Positions 6,976 through 12,240 of a stretch of DNA of 12,240 nt are shown here, piece by piece (position 1 is the stretch's first letter; each line of letters starts with the position of its first letter). A program made the translations under genes and the position numbers. Under the pieces are notes generated by a model. It saw nothing but the letters and a program-made list of their open reading frames with translations, had not been told where the DNA came from and ran no database searches. The stretch spans positions 1 through 12,240 of the forward strand of contig DBWK01000125.1 of the NCBI GenBank assembly GCA_002308875.1, written 5' to 3'. This stretch comes from Treponema sp. UBA1240 (GTDB taxonomy: Bacteria; Spirochaetota; Spirochaetia; Treponematales; Treponemataceae).

Positions 6976-7938
6976 TTAGGGCATTTCTTCTATTGGTGCA
7001 GTATCAACCGATATAGTTATTTCTTCGGCAGAAGCCGAGACAAAAGTTAATTCATTCGGTAAGTGAACCGTAAACGGCAGCGTGTATGTGCCGGTCATAT
7101 CAATCGAAGAACAGTCAACCTGAATTGCATATTGCGAGAGTGAGTATGCGGAAAGATAGTTCTGATTACCGGAAACTACTATAGAAACAGGTGTTTCCTG
7201 CTTTACCGTAAAGAACGGATTAAGCGATGCAAAATGTACCTGCACATTCTGGAATGTTCTGTTTATCTGCTTTGGTATGATATTTACCGATGTGTATACG
7301 GCGGTCGGCTCTTCAATTTTTATGAGCGGGTTTTTTATCAGTGGACTTACGGGCACATTCTGATTAAACGGTCTTTCCCTTTCAGTAAGTCCTATCGTTA
7401 TTGTTATTGCATCCTGAAAACTGTCAACAACGGAATAAGGTCCGCTGATTTTTATTTCCTGCGGCTGCATTGTTGTACCTATTACTTCAAAACCTTCCGC
7501 CGGTTCTCCTGTAAAAAGCACTTCTACCGGAATCAGGCGGGAAACTTTTTCTTCTATCATTACAGGAATCTTTTTGGGTTTTGCGATTACTTCAAGCGGT
7601 TCCATAACCTGAACTTTCGGCGTAAGCTCAATTCTTACGGGAACATCGTATTTGCCTGAGATAGAGTACTGGTCAAGGTCAAGATAAGCCTTAAAATCAC
7701 TCTGATGCAGAATGGAAATATTGTCGGGTGAAGTTTTTACTGATATTTGTATTGTTTTTTCTATGTTGTTCGCGGGAACAAGATTGCGGTCAGAATAAAC
7801 CGTTAAAGGCACTGAAAATATTTTTGTTTCTGTTGAAATGCTTTGGTAAGTGCTGTACAACAGGATTGCAATTATAAGACAGATTATCTTTATGAACCAG
7901 TTTTCGATTATTGAGTTGAATATATTTTTAAGATTCAT
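6976..7938 (-). CDS. cdaR: CdaR-like YbbR-domain protein
   Basis: A 320-residue membrane-anchored protein, probably the partner of the diadenylate cyclase encoded just upstream. Residues 15-31 (FIKIICLIIAILLYSTY) form one N-terminal transmembrane helix preceded by the typical N-W-x-x-K anchor pattern. The remainder is beta-rich and would lie outside the cytoplasm. It consists of about three YbbR-type repeats of roughly 80-90 residues, each ending in motifs such as 'PQEIKISGPYSVVDSF' or 'LPFTVHLP'. In Firmicutes, CdaR contacts CdaA at the membrane and modulates c-di-AMP output; that function is inferred here from family and adjacency. The gene overlaps the end of cdaA by 11 nt, and its start has AAGGA 8 nt upstream. 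The usual third gene of this cluster, glmM, does not follow. Confidence 0.88.
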   Translation of the reverse strand: MNLKNIFNSIIENWFIKIICLIIAILLYSTYQSISTETKIFSVPLTVYSDRNLVPANNIEKTIQISVKTSPDNISILHQSDFKAYLDLDQYSISGKYDVPVRIELTPKVQVMEPLEVIAKPKKIPVMIEEKVSRLIPVEVLFTGEPAEGFEVIGTTMQPQEIKISGPYSVVDSFQDAITITIGLTERERPFNQNVPVSPLIKNPLIKIEEPTAVYTSVNIIPKQINRTFQNVQVHFASLNPFFTVKQETPVSIVVSGNQNYLSAYSLSQYAIQVDCSSIDMTGTYTLPFTVHLPNELTFVSASAEEITISVDTAPIEEMP

Positions 7939-8734
7939 AAGCTCCGTCCTTTTTTACAGGTTTTTTGGAACTTGATTCCAGCTTGCTTGTAAGTGTTTTT
8001 ATAATCTGTTCGCGCGATAAATCATAATACAGCTTTGAATCATAGGCGAGGCTCAGAGCTCCTGTTTCTTCAGAAACGACGAGCACAACAGCGTCAGTCT
8101 GTTCGGAGAGTCCGAGTGCGGCGCGGTGTCTTGTTCCGAATGTTTTTTTTATGTCGTACTGTTCTGAAAGCGGCAAAAAACAGCCGGCTGCAATTATTTT
8201 GTCGTTCTGTATCAAAACCGCACCGTCGTGAAGAGGTGTGTCGTGACCGAATATTGTAATCAGCATACTTGAGCTCACAAGCGCGTTTATTTCCGTTCCG
8301 GTAACGGCAACATCCTTGAGCCCTGTCCGGCGTGTAAAAACAACCAGCATACCGCGCCGCCGTTCCGAAAGGAATTCCGCCGCGTCCAAAACGTATTCTA
8401 TGGTTTTGTCCTGTTCTTCCGCCTTAAAACGGGTAAAGCGCGTTTGTCCGAGTTGTAGAAAGAGTTTGCGCAACTCCGGTTGAAAAATAACTGCTACGGC
8501 AACGATTAGTCCGGGTGCCATTTTGTTCAACGCCCACAAAAGTGTTGAAAGTTTGAGCCAGAGTGCAATGGAATAGAATACGGCAACAAGAAATGCAGCT
8601 CTTAAAAGCTGTCCGCTGTAGGTTTTCTTTATGATTTCGTAAGCCTTGTACAAAATGAACGCAAGAATCCCGATGTCAAGAACAGGTCTTATAAAGTTAT
8701 CGTAAATCTGTATCCATTGATCGTAAAAAATCAC
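7928..8734 (-). CDS. cdaA: Membrane diadenylate cyclase CdaA (c-di-AMP synthase)
   Basis: A 268-residue enzyme that joins two ATP molecules into the second messenger c-di-AMP. The N-terminal third has about three membrane helices (roughly 17-36, 43-62, 70-84). The DAC domain follows at about 100-225 with both catalytic motifs intact: DGA at 170-172 and RHR at 202-204, nearly the same numbering as Listeria CdaA. D170 and the RHR residues are the expected metal and ATP contacts, so the enzyme should be active. The start is GTG at 8734, overlapping the folP stop as GTGA, with AAAGGA 8 nt upstream; this suggests translational coupling. The C-terminal tail is short, basic and polar. It sits between folP and cdaR. 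c-di-AMP typically controls potassium and osmolyte balance and wall stress; which of these applies here cannot be told. Confidence 0.96.
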   Translation of the reverse strand: MIFYDQWIQIYDNFIRPVLDIGILAFILYKAYEIIKKTYSGQLLRAAFLVAVFYSIALWLKLSTLLWALNKMAPGLIVAVAVIFQPELRKLFLQLGQTRFTRFKAEEQDKTIEYVLDAAEFLSERRRGMLVVFTRRTGLKDVAVTGTEINALVSSSMLITIFGHDTPLHDGAVLIQNDKIIAAGCFLPLSEQYDIKKTFGTRHRAALGLSEQTDAVVLVVSEETGALSLAYDSKLYYDLSREQIIKTLTSKLESSSKKPVKKDGAYES

Positions 8735-9600
8735 TTTTCAAATCCTTTAAGCACTTTCAGCATATCAGCGGTTTCGGCAACGTCGTGTACTCGGAGTATT
8801 GCTGCTCCATACTGAACTGCCAGCTGGTGCGCCGCAAGCGTTCCCGCAAGACGGTTTTCTGCCGGTTTTCCCGTAAGCTGTCCGATGCAGGTTTTTCTGG
8901 AAGCTCCTATCAGAACAGGATAAGTTCTGTTAAAAGAGAATTCGGACGTGTTGGATATTATTTCAATGTTCTGGTCGAGGTTCTTTGAAAAACCAATTCC
9001 AGGATCAATGATTATCCTGCTGTCTTCTATTCCTTTTGAATGCGCAAAATCAATCCGTTCCTTAAAATAGGAAATAATGTCCGTAACAATATTATTATAG
9101 CACAAATTTGACATCATTTCATCAGGATTTCCTTTTTTGTGCATTAATATGACAGGAATTTTTTCTTTTGCCGCAAAATCAGCCAGACCGGCATCGTCTT
9201 CTAACGCGGAGATATCGTTGATAATATCGGCGCCGTTATCAAACATTGTTTGAAAAACTTTAAGGCTCCTCGTGTCTATTGAAACAGGACAGTCAGTTTT
9301 TTTGCGGATTTCCTGCAGAACAGGGAGCATCCTTCTTATTTGTTCTTCTTCAGAAACATACATAGCACCCGGACGTGTGGATTCGGCGCCAAGGTCAAGA
9401 ATATCGGCTCCGTCCTGCACCATGCGCAGGGCTGTTTCTGCGGCTTCCTGCGGTTCGGTTTTGCGGCTGCCCGAAAAAAAAGAATCCGGTGTTGTGTTTA
9501 TAATTCCCATAACGAATACGCCGTTTTTGGGGAGAATGGTTCTGCCGCTCAGGTTGATCTGCGGTGTTAGATTATTACCGGTGTATCTGAATTTGCACAT
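8731..9600 (-). CDS. folP: Dihydropteroate synthase
   Basis: A 289-residue TIM-barrel enzyme that condenses p-aminobenzoate with a pterin pyrophosphate in folate synthesis and is the target of sulfonamides. The family motifs appear in order: MGIINTTPDSF at 31-41, DLGAESTRPGA at 69-79, SIDTRS at 107-112, NDIS at 128-131, IIDPGIGFSK at 197-206, GASRK, and RVHDV near the end. Length is normal, about 275-290. The start at 9600 lies 34 nt inside the end of dxs, lacks a visible Shine-Dalgarno and gives about 12 residues more N-terminus than E. coli FolP. No alternative ATG, GTG or TTG exists before the MGIINTTPDSF motif, so it stands. A complete folP argues for de novo folate synthesis. Confidence 0.95.
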   Translation of the reverse strand: MCKFRYTGNNLTPQINLSGRTILPKNGVFVMGIINTTPDSFFSGSRKTEPQEAAETALRMVQDGADILDLGAESTRPGAMYVSEEEQIRRMLPVLQEIRKKTDCPVSIDTRSLKVFQTMFDNGADIINDISALEDDAGLADFAAKEKIPVILMHKKGNPDEMMSNLCYNNIVTDIISYFKERIDFAHSKGIEDSRIIIDPGIGFSKNLDQNIEIISNTSEFSFNRTYPVLIGASRKTCIGQLTGKPAENRLAGTLAAHQLAVQYGAAILRVHDVAETADMLKVLKGFEK

Positions 9601-11471
9601 ATATTCAAATGTGAAAGCAGAATTTCTGCCTGCATTGCCAACTGGAACGGAGCAAGACCCGCTGATTCCAGCACTTCACTGCGTTTTCCCTGTGGCAGAA
9701 AAGAATCCGGAAACCCGCATACCAGTGATTTTATGTCGGGAAAATGTTCCTGAATGAGTGTTTCAAGATATGTTCCTATGCCGCCGATACGGACGCCGTC
9801 TTCAACAAAAACAACCGCTTTGTAATCCGATACTGTTTTAAGAAAGTATTTTTTGTCCAGGGGCTTTAAGAATCGCAGGTTGTATATGTCGTTTGGTATT
9901 CCTTTTAAAAGCAGCAGACGTGAAGTTTCAAGAACTTCGGGAAATATGCCGCCTGTGCAGACAAACAAAAGCTTTGCGTTTTCAGCTTCGGTAACTTTAA
10001 CGCCGCGTCCTTCCTCGATTGGTGTTGCAAACGCAGTCTGTTCGGTGGGACATGAAGATTTGGGGTATCTTATTACAACCGGCATATTCTGCTGCACAGC
10101 CCATTCCATGCACAGTTCCAGCTCCACCGCCGAAGCGGGCGCAAGCAGTGTAAGGTTTGGAATAGGTCTGAAAAGCGAAATGTCATACAATCCCTGATGT
10201 GTTTCGCCGTCGCCCGGAACAGCGCCCGCGCGGTCAAGCGCCATAATAACAGGAACCCTTTGAAGTGCAACGTCATGTATTACCTGGTCAATTGCGCGCT
10301 GCATAAATGTGGAATAAATCGCCGCGACCGGCTTCATTCCGGCTTTCGCAAGACCGCCTGCAAACGTTATTGCGTGTTGTTCCGCAATACCAACGTCAAA
10401 AAAACGGTCGGGATAGCGGTGCGCAAAGGCTGTGAGCCCTGTTCCTTTCATCATTGCAGCTGTTACCGCAGCAATTTTTGGATTCTTTTCGCCCAAATCC
10501 AGCATTATATTTGAGAATGCTTCGGTAAAGCTGAGTGTGTCGAATTTTTCAACCTTTCCGTCTGAAATGCAAAAAGGTCCGACGCCGTGAAACGTGGTCG
10601 GGTCATTTTCAGCAGGGCTGTAGCCTTTTCCTTTTTGTGTTATTACATGAACAACAACAGGACGGCGAAGTTTTTTTACACGGTTAAGAACCAGTTCCAG
10701 TTCTTCTATGTTGTGTCCGTTAAGCGGACCTACATATTCAAAACCAAGGTCGATAAAAAGATTATTCTTGTAAAAAACACCCTTAAGACCGCGTTTAAGG
10801 CGGAAAATCAGGTTTGTCATGTGCTTGTTTATGAACGGAAGCCTGTCCACCATCCGGTCGAACCTGTAGCGGAACGACTGATACTGCGCAGTCATTGTAA
10901 GGCGCGAAAGATATTTTGAAAGCGAACCTGTGTTTTCGCTTATGGACATTTGGTTGTCGTTAAGAATTACTATCAGGTTTTTGGCAAGCTGCCCCGCGTG
11001 CGACAAAGCTTCCATCGCCATGCCGCCTGTAAGTGCACCGTCGCCTATAACGGCAATAACTTTATCGTTGTTACCCAACAGAGACCGTCCGGTAAGAAGT
11101 CCGAGAGCCGATGAAATTGAAGTTGAAGAATGACCTGAATCAAAATAATCATGAGGACTTTCTATTATTTTTGTAAAACCCGAGAGACCGCCGTGCTGGC
11201 GCAGTGTTTTGAACTTCTCATAACGTCCGGTAAGCATTTTGTGCGGATAGCACTGGTGACCAACATCCCATACGATCGCATCGTGCGGACTGTCAAATAC
11301 ACGGTGCAGGGCTATGGTAAGCTCAACAACACCGAGGTTACTCGCCAGATGACCGCCGTTTCTGCCGACAACGTTTATGATTTCGGTTCTTATTTCGGAA
11401 GCAAGTTTTGTTAATTGAGACTGAGATAACTTTTTTACATCTTCCGGTGATGAAATTTCTGATAATAACGT
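9567..11471 (-). CDS. dxs: 1-deoxy-D-xylulose-5-phosphate synthase, non-canonical ACG start
   Basis: A thiamine diphosphate enzyme that makes DXP from pyruvate and glyceraldehyde-3-phosphate, the first step of the MEP isoprenoid pathway; DXP also feeds thiamine synthesis. Counted from ACG at 11471 it has 634 residues, normal for Dxs. Motifs: GGHLASNLGVVELTIALH (39-56), WDVGHQCYPHK (68-78), HSSTS (114-118), the ThDP motif GDGA (143-146) with N171-N173 downstream, E364 in AEQHA, and DRAGAVPGDGETHQG in the pyrimidine domain. The frame is open from a TAG at 11513-11511 but has no ATG, GTG or TTG until ATG 11237. Starting there would delete H41, H72 and H77, which the family needs. Homology puts the start just before LLSEISSPED, exactly where ACG sits 8 nt after AAGGGGG. 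First gene of the operon; its end overlaps folP by 34 nt. Confidence 0.9.
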   Translation of the reverse strand, partial: TLLSEISSPEDVKKLSQSQLTKLASEIRTEIINVVGRNGGHLASNLGVVELTIALHRVFDSPHDAIVWDVGHQCYPHKMLTGRYEKFKTLRQHGGLSGFTKIIESPHDYFDSGHSSTSISSALGLLTGRSLLGNNDKVIAVIGDGALTGGMAMEALSHAGQLAKNLIVILNDNQMSISENTGSLSKYLSRLTMTAQYQSFRYRFDRMVDRLPFINKHMTNLIFRLKRGLKGVFYKNNLFIDLGFEYVGPLNGHNIEELELVLNRVKKLRRPVVVHVITQKGKGYSPAENDPTTFHGVGPFCISDGKVEKFDTLSFTEAFSNIMLDLGEKNPKIAAVTAAMMKGTGLTAFAHRYPDRFFDVGIAEQHAITFAGGLAKAGMKPVAAIYSTFMQRAIDQVIHDVALQRVPVIMALDRAGAVPGDGETHQGLYDISLFRPIPNLTLLAPASAVELELCMEWAVQQNMPVVIRYPKSSCPTEQTAFATPIEEGRGVKVTEAENAKLLFVCTGGIFPEVLETSRLLLLKGIPNDIYNLRFLKPLDKKYFLKTVSDYKAVVFVEDGVRIGGIGTYLETLIQEHFPDIKSLVCGFPDSFLPQGKRSEVLESAGLAPFQLAMQAEILLSHLNICANSDTPVII

Positions 11472-11479
11472 AACCGCTG

Positions 11480-11486
11480 CCCCCTT
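11480..11486 (-). promoter_or_regulatory. Ribosome binding site that fixes the dxs ACG start
   Basis: AAGGGGG on the minus strand ends 8 nt before ACG 11471-11469, in the normal Shine-Dalgarno window. It directly follows the T8 run of the upstream hairpin. It pairs less well with the anti-Shine-Dalgarno than AAGGAGG but is the only purine-rich site near the expected start. Confidence 0.55.
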
Positions 11487-11524
11487 AAAAAAAAGACCGC
11501 AGTCAGTAATCTAAACCACGGTCT
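11487..11524 (-). terminator. Terminator-like hairpin with T8 in front of dxs
   Basis: On the minus strand AGACCG (11524-11519) pairs with CGGTCT (11499-11494), and the run of eight T (11494-11487) follows directly. Inside the 19-nt loop a small inner stem (TTAG with CTGA, allowing one G-U) can form, giving a longer imperfect hairpin. It lies 55 nt after the stop of the small ribosomal-protein-like gene and immediately before the dxs ribosome binding site. It may end the small gene, or act as an attenuator with readthrough into dxs. A weak promoter-like pair, TTGTGC and TAGATT with a 17-nt spacer, overlaps it. Confidence 0.6.
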
Positions 11525-11557
11525 CTATTGGCACAATGTTATTTATGAGTACGGTTA

Positions 11558-11572
11558 TTCCGAAAAACGGAA
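11558..11572 (-). other. Small inverted repeat after the bS22-like gene
   Basis: TTCCG and CGGAA form a 5-bp stem around a T5 loop on the minus strand, 7 nt after the stop codon of the 29-codon gene. It has no following T run and is too weak to call a terminator on its own; it might help protect the mRNA end. Confidence 0.3.
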
Positions 11573-11579
11573 CTTATCC

Positions 11580-11669
11580 CTACTTATTCTTATGCCGATT
11601 ACGTCTAAGCTTCTTCTTCCGCTTATGTGTAGCGATTTTCTGCTTTTTTCTTTTTCTACCGCAAGGCAC
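11580..11669 (-). CDS. Tiny basic ribosomal-protein-like protein (AURKAIP1/COX24, bS22-like)
   Basis: A 29-residue, extremely basic peptide beginning MPCGRKRKKQKIATHKRKKK and ending LRRNRHKNK. This matches my memory of the very short 'AURKAIP1/COX24 domain-containing' proteins of spirochetes and Bacteroidetes, related to mitochondrial mS38 and mycobacterial bS22, which sit in the small ribosomal subunit. A small-subunit role is therefore inferred. The start codon is GTG at 11669, with AAGGAG 7 nt upstream, and a near-consensus promoter ends about 30 nt before it, so expression looks strong. No in-frame ATG exists. More than half of the residues are Lys, Arg or His, as expected for an rRNA-embedded extension. 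The gene is followed by a small hairpin and then the terminator-like structure before dxs, and it is divergent from comF. Confidence 0.85.
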   Translation of the reverse strand: MPCGRKRKKQKIATHKRKKKLRRNRHKNK

Positions 11670-11698
11670 TAGGGCACTCCTTAATCAAAACTGTTGCT

Positions 11699-11727
11699 AT
11701 TATGAACCAATTATTTTTTCAAGTCAA
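11699..11727 (-). promoter_or_regulatory. Sigma70-type promoter of the bS22-like gene
   Basis: On the minus strand TTGACT (11727-11722) and CATAAT (11704-11699) are separated by 17 nt. Transcription would begin near 11692, giving a leader of about 23 nt with the AAGGAG site. Readthrough of the hairpin at 11524-11487 from here would also supply the dxs operon. Confidence 0.7.
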
Positions 11728-11763
11728 GTGGTTTTAAAAAGTACAAAAAACGAATTTTAAAAC

Positions 11764-11769
11764 TATATA
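11764..11769 (+). promoter_or_regulatory. -10-like box of comF, possible leaderless start
   Basis: TATATA at 11764-11769 ends 6 nt before the comF ATG at 11776, so a start 7 nt downstream would fall on the A of ATG. I see no good -35 hexamer 16-18 nt upstream, and the alternating TA run makes the exact hexamer ambiguous. Confidence 0.3.
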
Positions 11770-11775
11770 TATAGT

Positions 11776-12240
11776 ATGAAAATCATAAATTTACTTTTGC
11801 GAGGGTGTCTTGCGGTGCGTTATTACGCGGGTTTAAGTACTCTTTATTTGTGCGGTGAAAAGAACTGTATTGTGTGTGGTGGTATTACGGATTTGCTTCC
11901 GGTGTGTGCAGGTTGTTTTCAAAAAACGATTGCGAACATAAGGCTTAATGCAAAACGCTGTTTGGTTTGCGGACGAGTGCTTGTTTCCGAAAAATCCATG
12001 TGCGTTTTGTGCCGTTCACGTCCGTCCATCGGAAATCTTAATACGGTTTTTCCGCTGTACAATTATTATTTGTGGGCGCGGGATTTGCTTTTTATGTGGA
12101 AAATGCAGAACAACCGCTACTTCTCTTTTGTTTTTGCAAGGCAGATTCTTGCGGTTCTGCAAAGCCGGTTTGCCGGTATTCCTGTTGTTCCCGTACCGCC
12201 CCGACCGTCCAAGTTAAAAAACAGCGGCTGGGATCAGGTT
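11776..12240 (+). CDS. comF: ComF family protein, N-terminal part
   Basis: The first 155 codons of a gene that runs off the window. ComF proteins are phosphoribosyltransferase-like, with a zinc-binding N-terminus; in naturally competent bacteria they help take up or process single-stranded DNA, but most bacteria carry one and the general role is unclear. Two four-cysteine clusters are visible: C31-C34-C44-C47 and C62-C65-C76-C79, a double zinc ribbon. The segment VVPVPPRPSKLKNSGWDQV (137-155) matches the start of the family's 'vPVPl...r...RGfNQ' motif; the PRPP-binding loop would lie beyond the edge. No Shine-Dalgarno precedes ATG 11776, and TATATA sits 6 nt upstream, suggesting a leaderless mRNA. 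A GTG at 11815 (residue 14) with GAGGG 9 nt upstream is an alternative start that keeps all the zinc cysteines. Confidence 0.88.
   Translation, partial: MKIINLLLRGCLAVRYYAGLSTLYLCGEKNCIVCGGITDLLPVCAGCFQKTIANIRLNAKRCLVCGRVLVSEKSMCVLCRSRPSIGNLNTVFPLYNYYLWARDLLFMWKMQNNRYFSFVFARQILAVLQSRFAGIPVVPVPPRPSKLKNSGWDQV

Noticed and set aside
7234..7659. 141-residue plus-strand open frame opposite cdaR
   Set aside because: Its Tyr/Phe/Cys-rich composition is a by-product of the cdaR codons on the other strand.
9272..9757. 161-residue plus-strand open frame across the folP/dxs junction
   Set aside because: Antisense shadow of two well-supported genes; no recognisable motif.
9567..11237. dxs starting at the first ATG (556 residues)
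   Set aside because: This would remove 78 residues of strongly conserved Dxs sequence, including the HLASNLG and VGHQCYPHK regions, that are plainly encoded in the same frame upstream.
11238..11510. dxs 5' end as a frameshifted pseudogene
   Set aside because: The coding frame from LLSEISSPED onward is unbroken and continuous with the rest; only the start codon is unusual, and no internal stop or shift is seen.
11536..11760. 74-residue plus-strand open frame opposite the small ribosomal-protein-like gene
   Set aside because: Runs antisense through the bS22-like gene and its promoter; the minus-strand reading has promoter, AAGGAG and family resemblance, while this one has none.

Overview
The window looks like chromosomal DNA of a free-living or host-associated Treponema (Spirochaetota), not the reduced T. 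pallidum type. The main reason is a 901-residue GreA, in which an ordinary GreA module closes a roughly 740-residue N-terminal extension; I associate this architecture with treponemes. AT-rich intergenic DNA, a complete folP and a 29-residue 'MPCGRKRKK'-type ribosomal-protein-like gene fit this. The assignment is from memory of protein families, not from a search. I see ordinary chromosomal genes, with no mobile element, CRISPR array, tRNA or rRNA.

Layout. Positions 1-977 (+) hold the tail of one ABC permease and a complete second permease of the nucleoside/simple-sugar/riboflavin importer type. Positions 978-1113 carry two tandem sigma70-type promoters. They drive a TPR protein (1114-2052) and the giant GreA (2078-4783), and the unit ends at a strong hairpin-T8 terminator (4797-4852). 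A separate + gene, yjbQ (4892-5290), converges on the minus-strand block. That block runs right to left: a tiny basic ribosomal-protein-like gene (11669-11580), a terminator-like hairpin (11524-11487), then dxs, folP, cdaA, cdaR, a DUF2225 zinc protein and truA (11471-5305). The six genes are tightly packed and partly overlapping, so they are probably one operon. At the right edge, comF (11776 onward, +) is divergent and incomplete.

How the genes fit together. The minus operon mixes isoprenoid precursor synthesis (Dxs), folate synthesis (FolP), c-di-AMP synthesis and its membrane regulator (CdaA/CdaR), an uncharacterised zinc protein and tRNA pseudouridylation (TruA). The TPR-GreA unit is about transcription elongation.

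Points that stand out: (1) dxs has no in-frame ATG, GTG or TTG ahead of its essential N-terminal residues; the best start is ACG at 11471, behind an AAGGGGG site that directly follows a terminator-like hairpin and T8 run. (2) Three + strand genes (TPR, yjbQ, comF) have no Shine-Dalgarno and have a -10-like box 6-12 nt before the ATG, which suggests leaderless transcripts. (3) GreA carries a Tudor/SH3-like segment inside a large helical extension. (4) A 29-codon GTG-started ribosomal-protein-like gene with a clear promoter is easy to miss.
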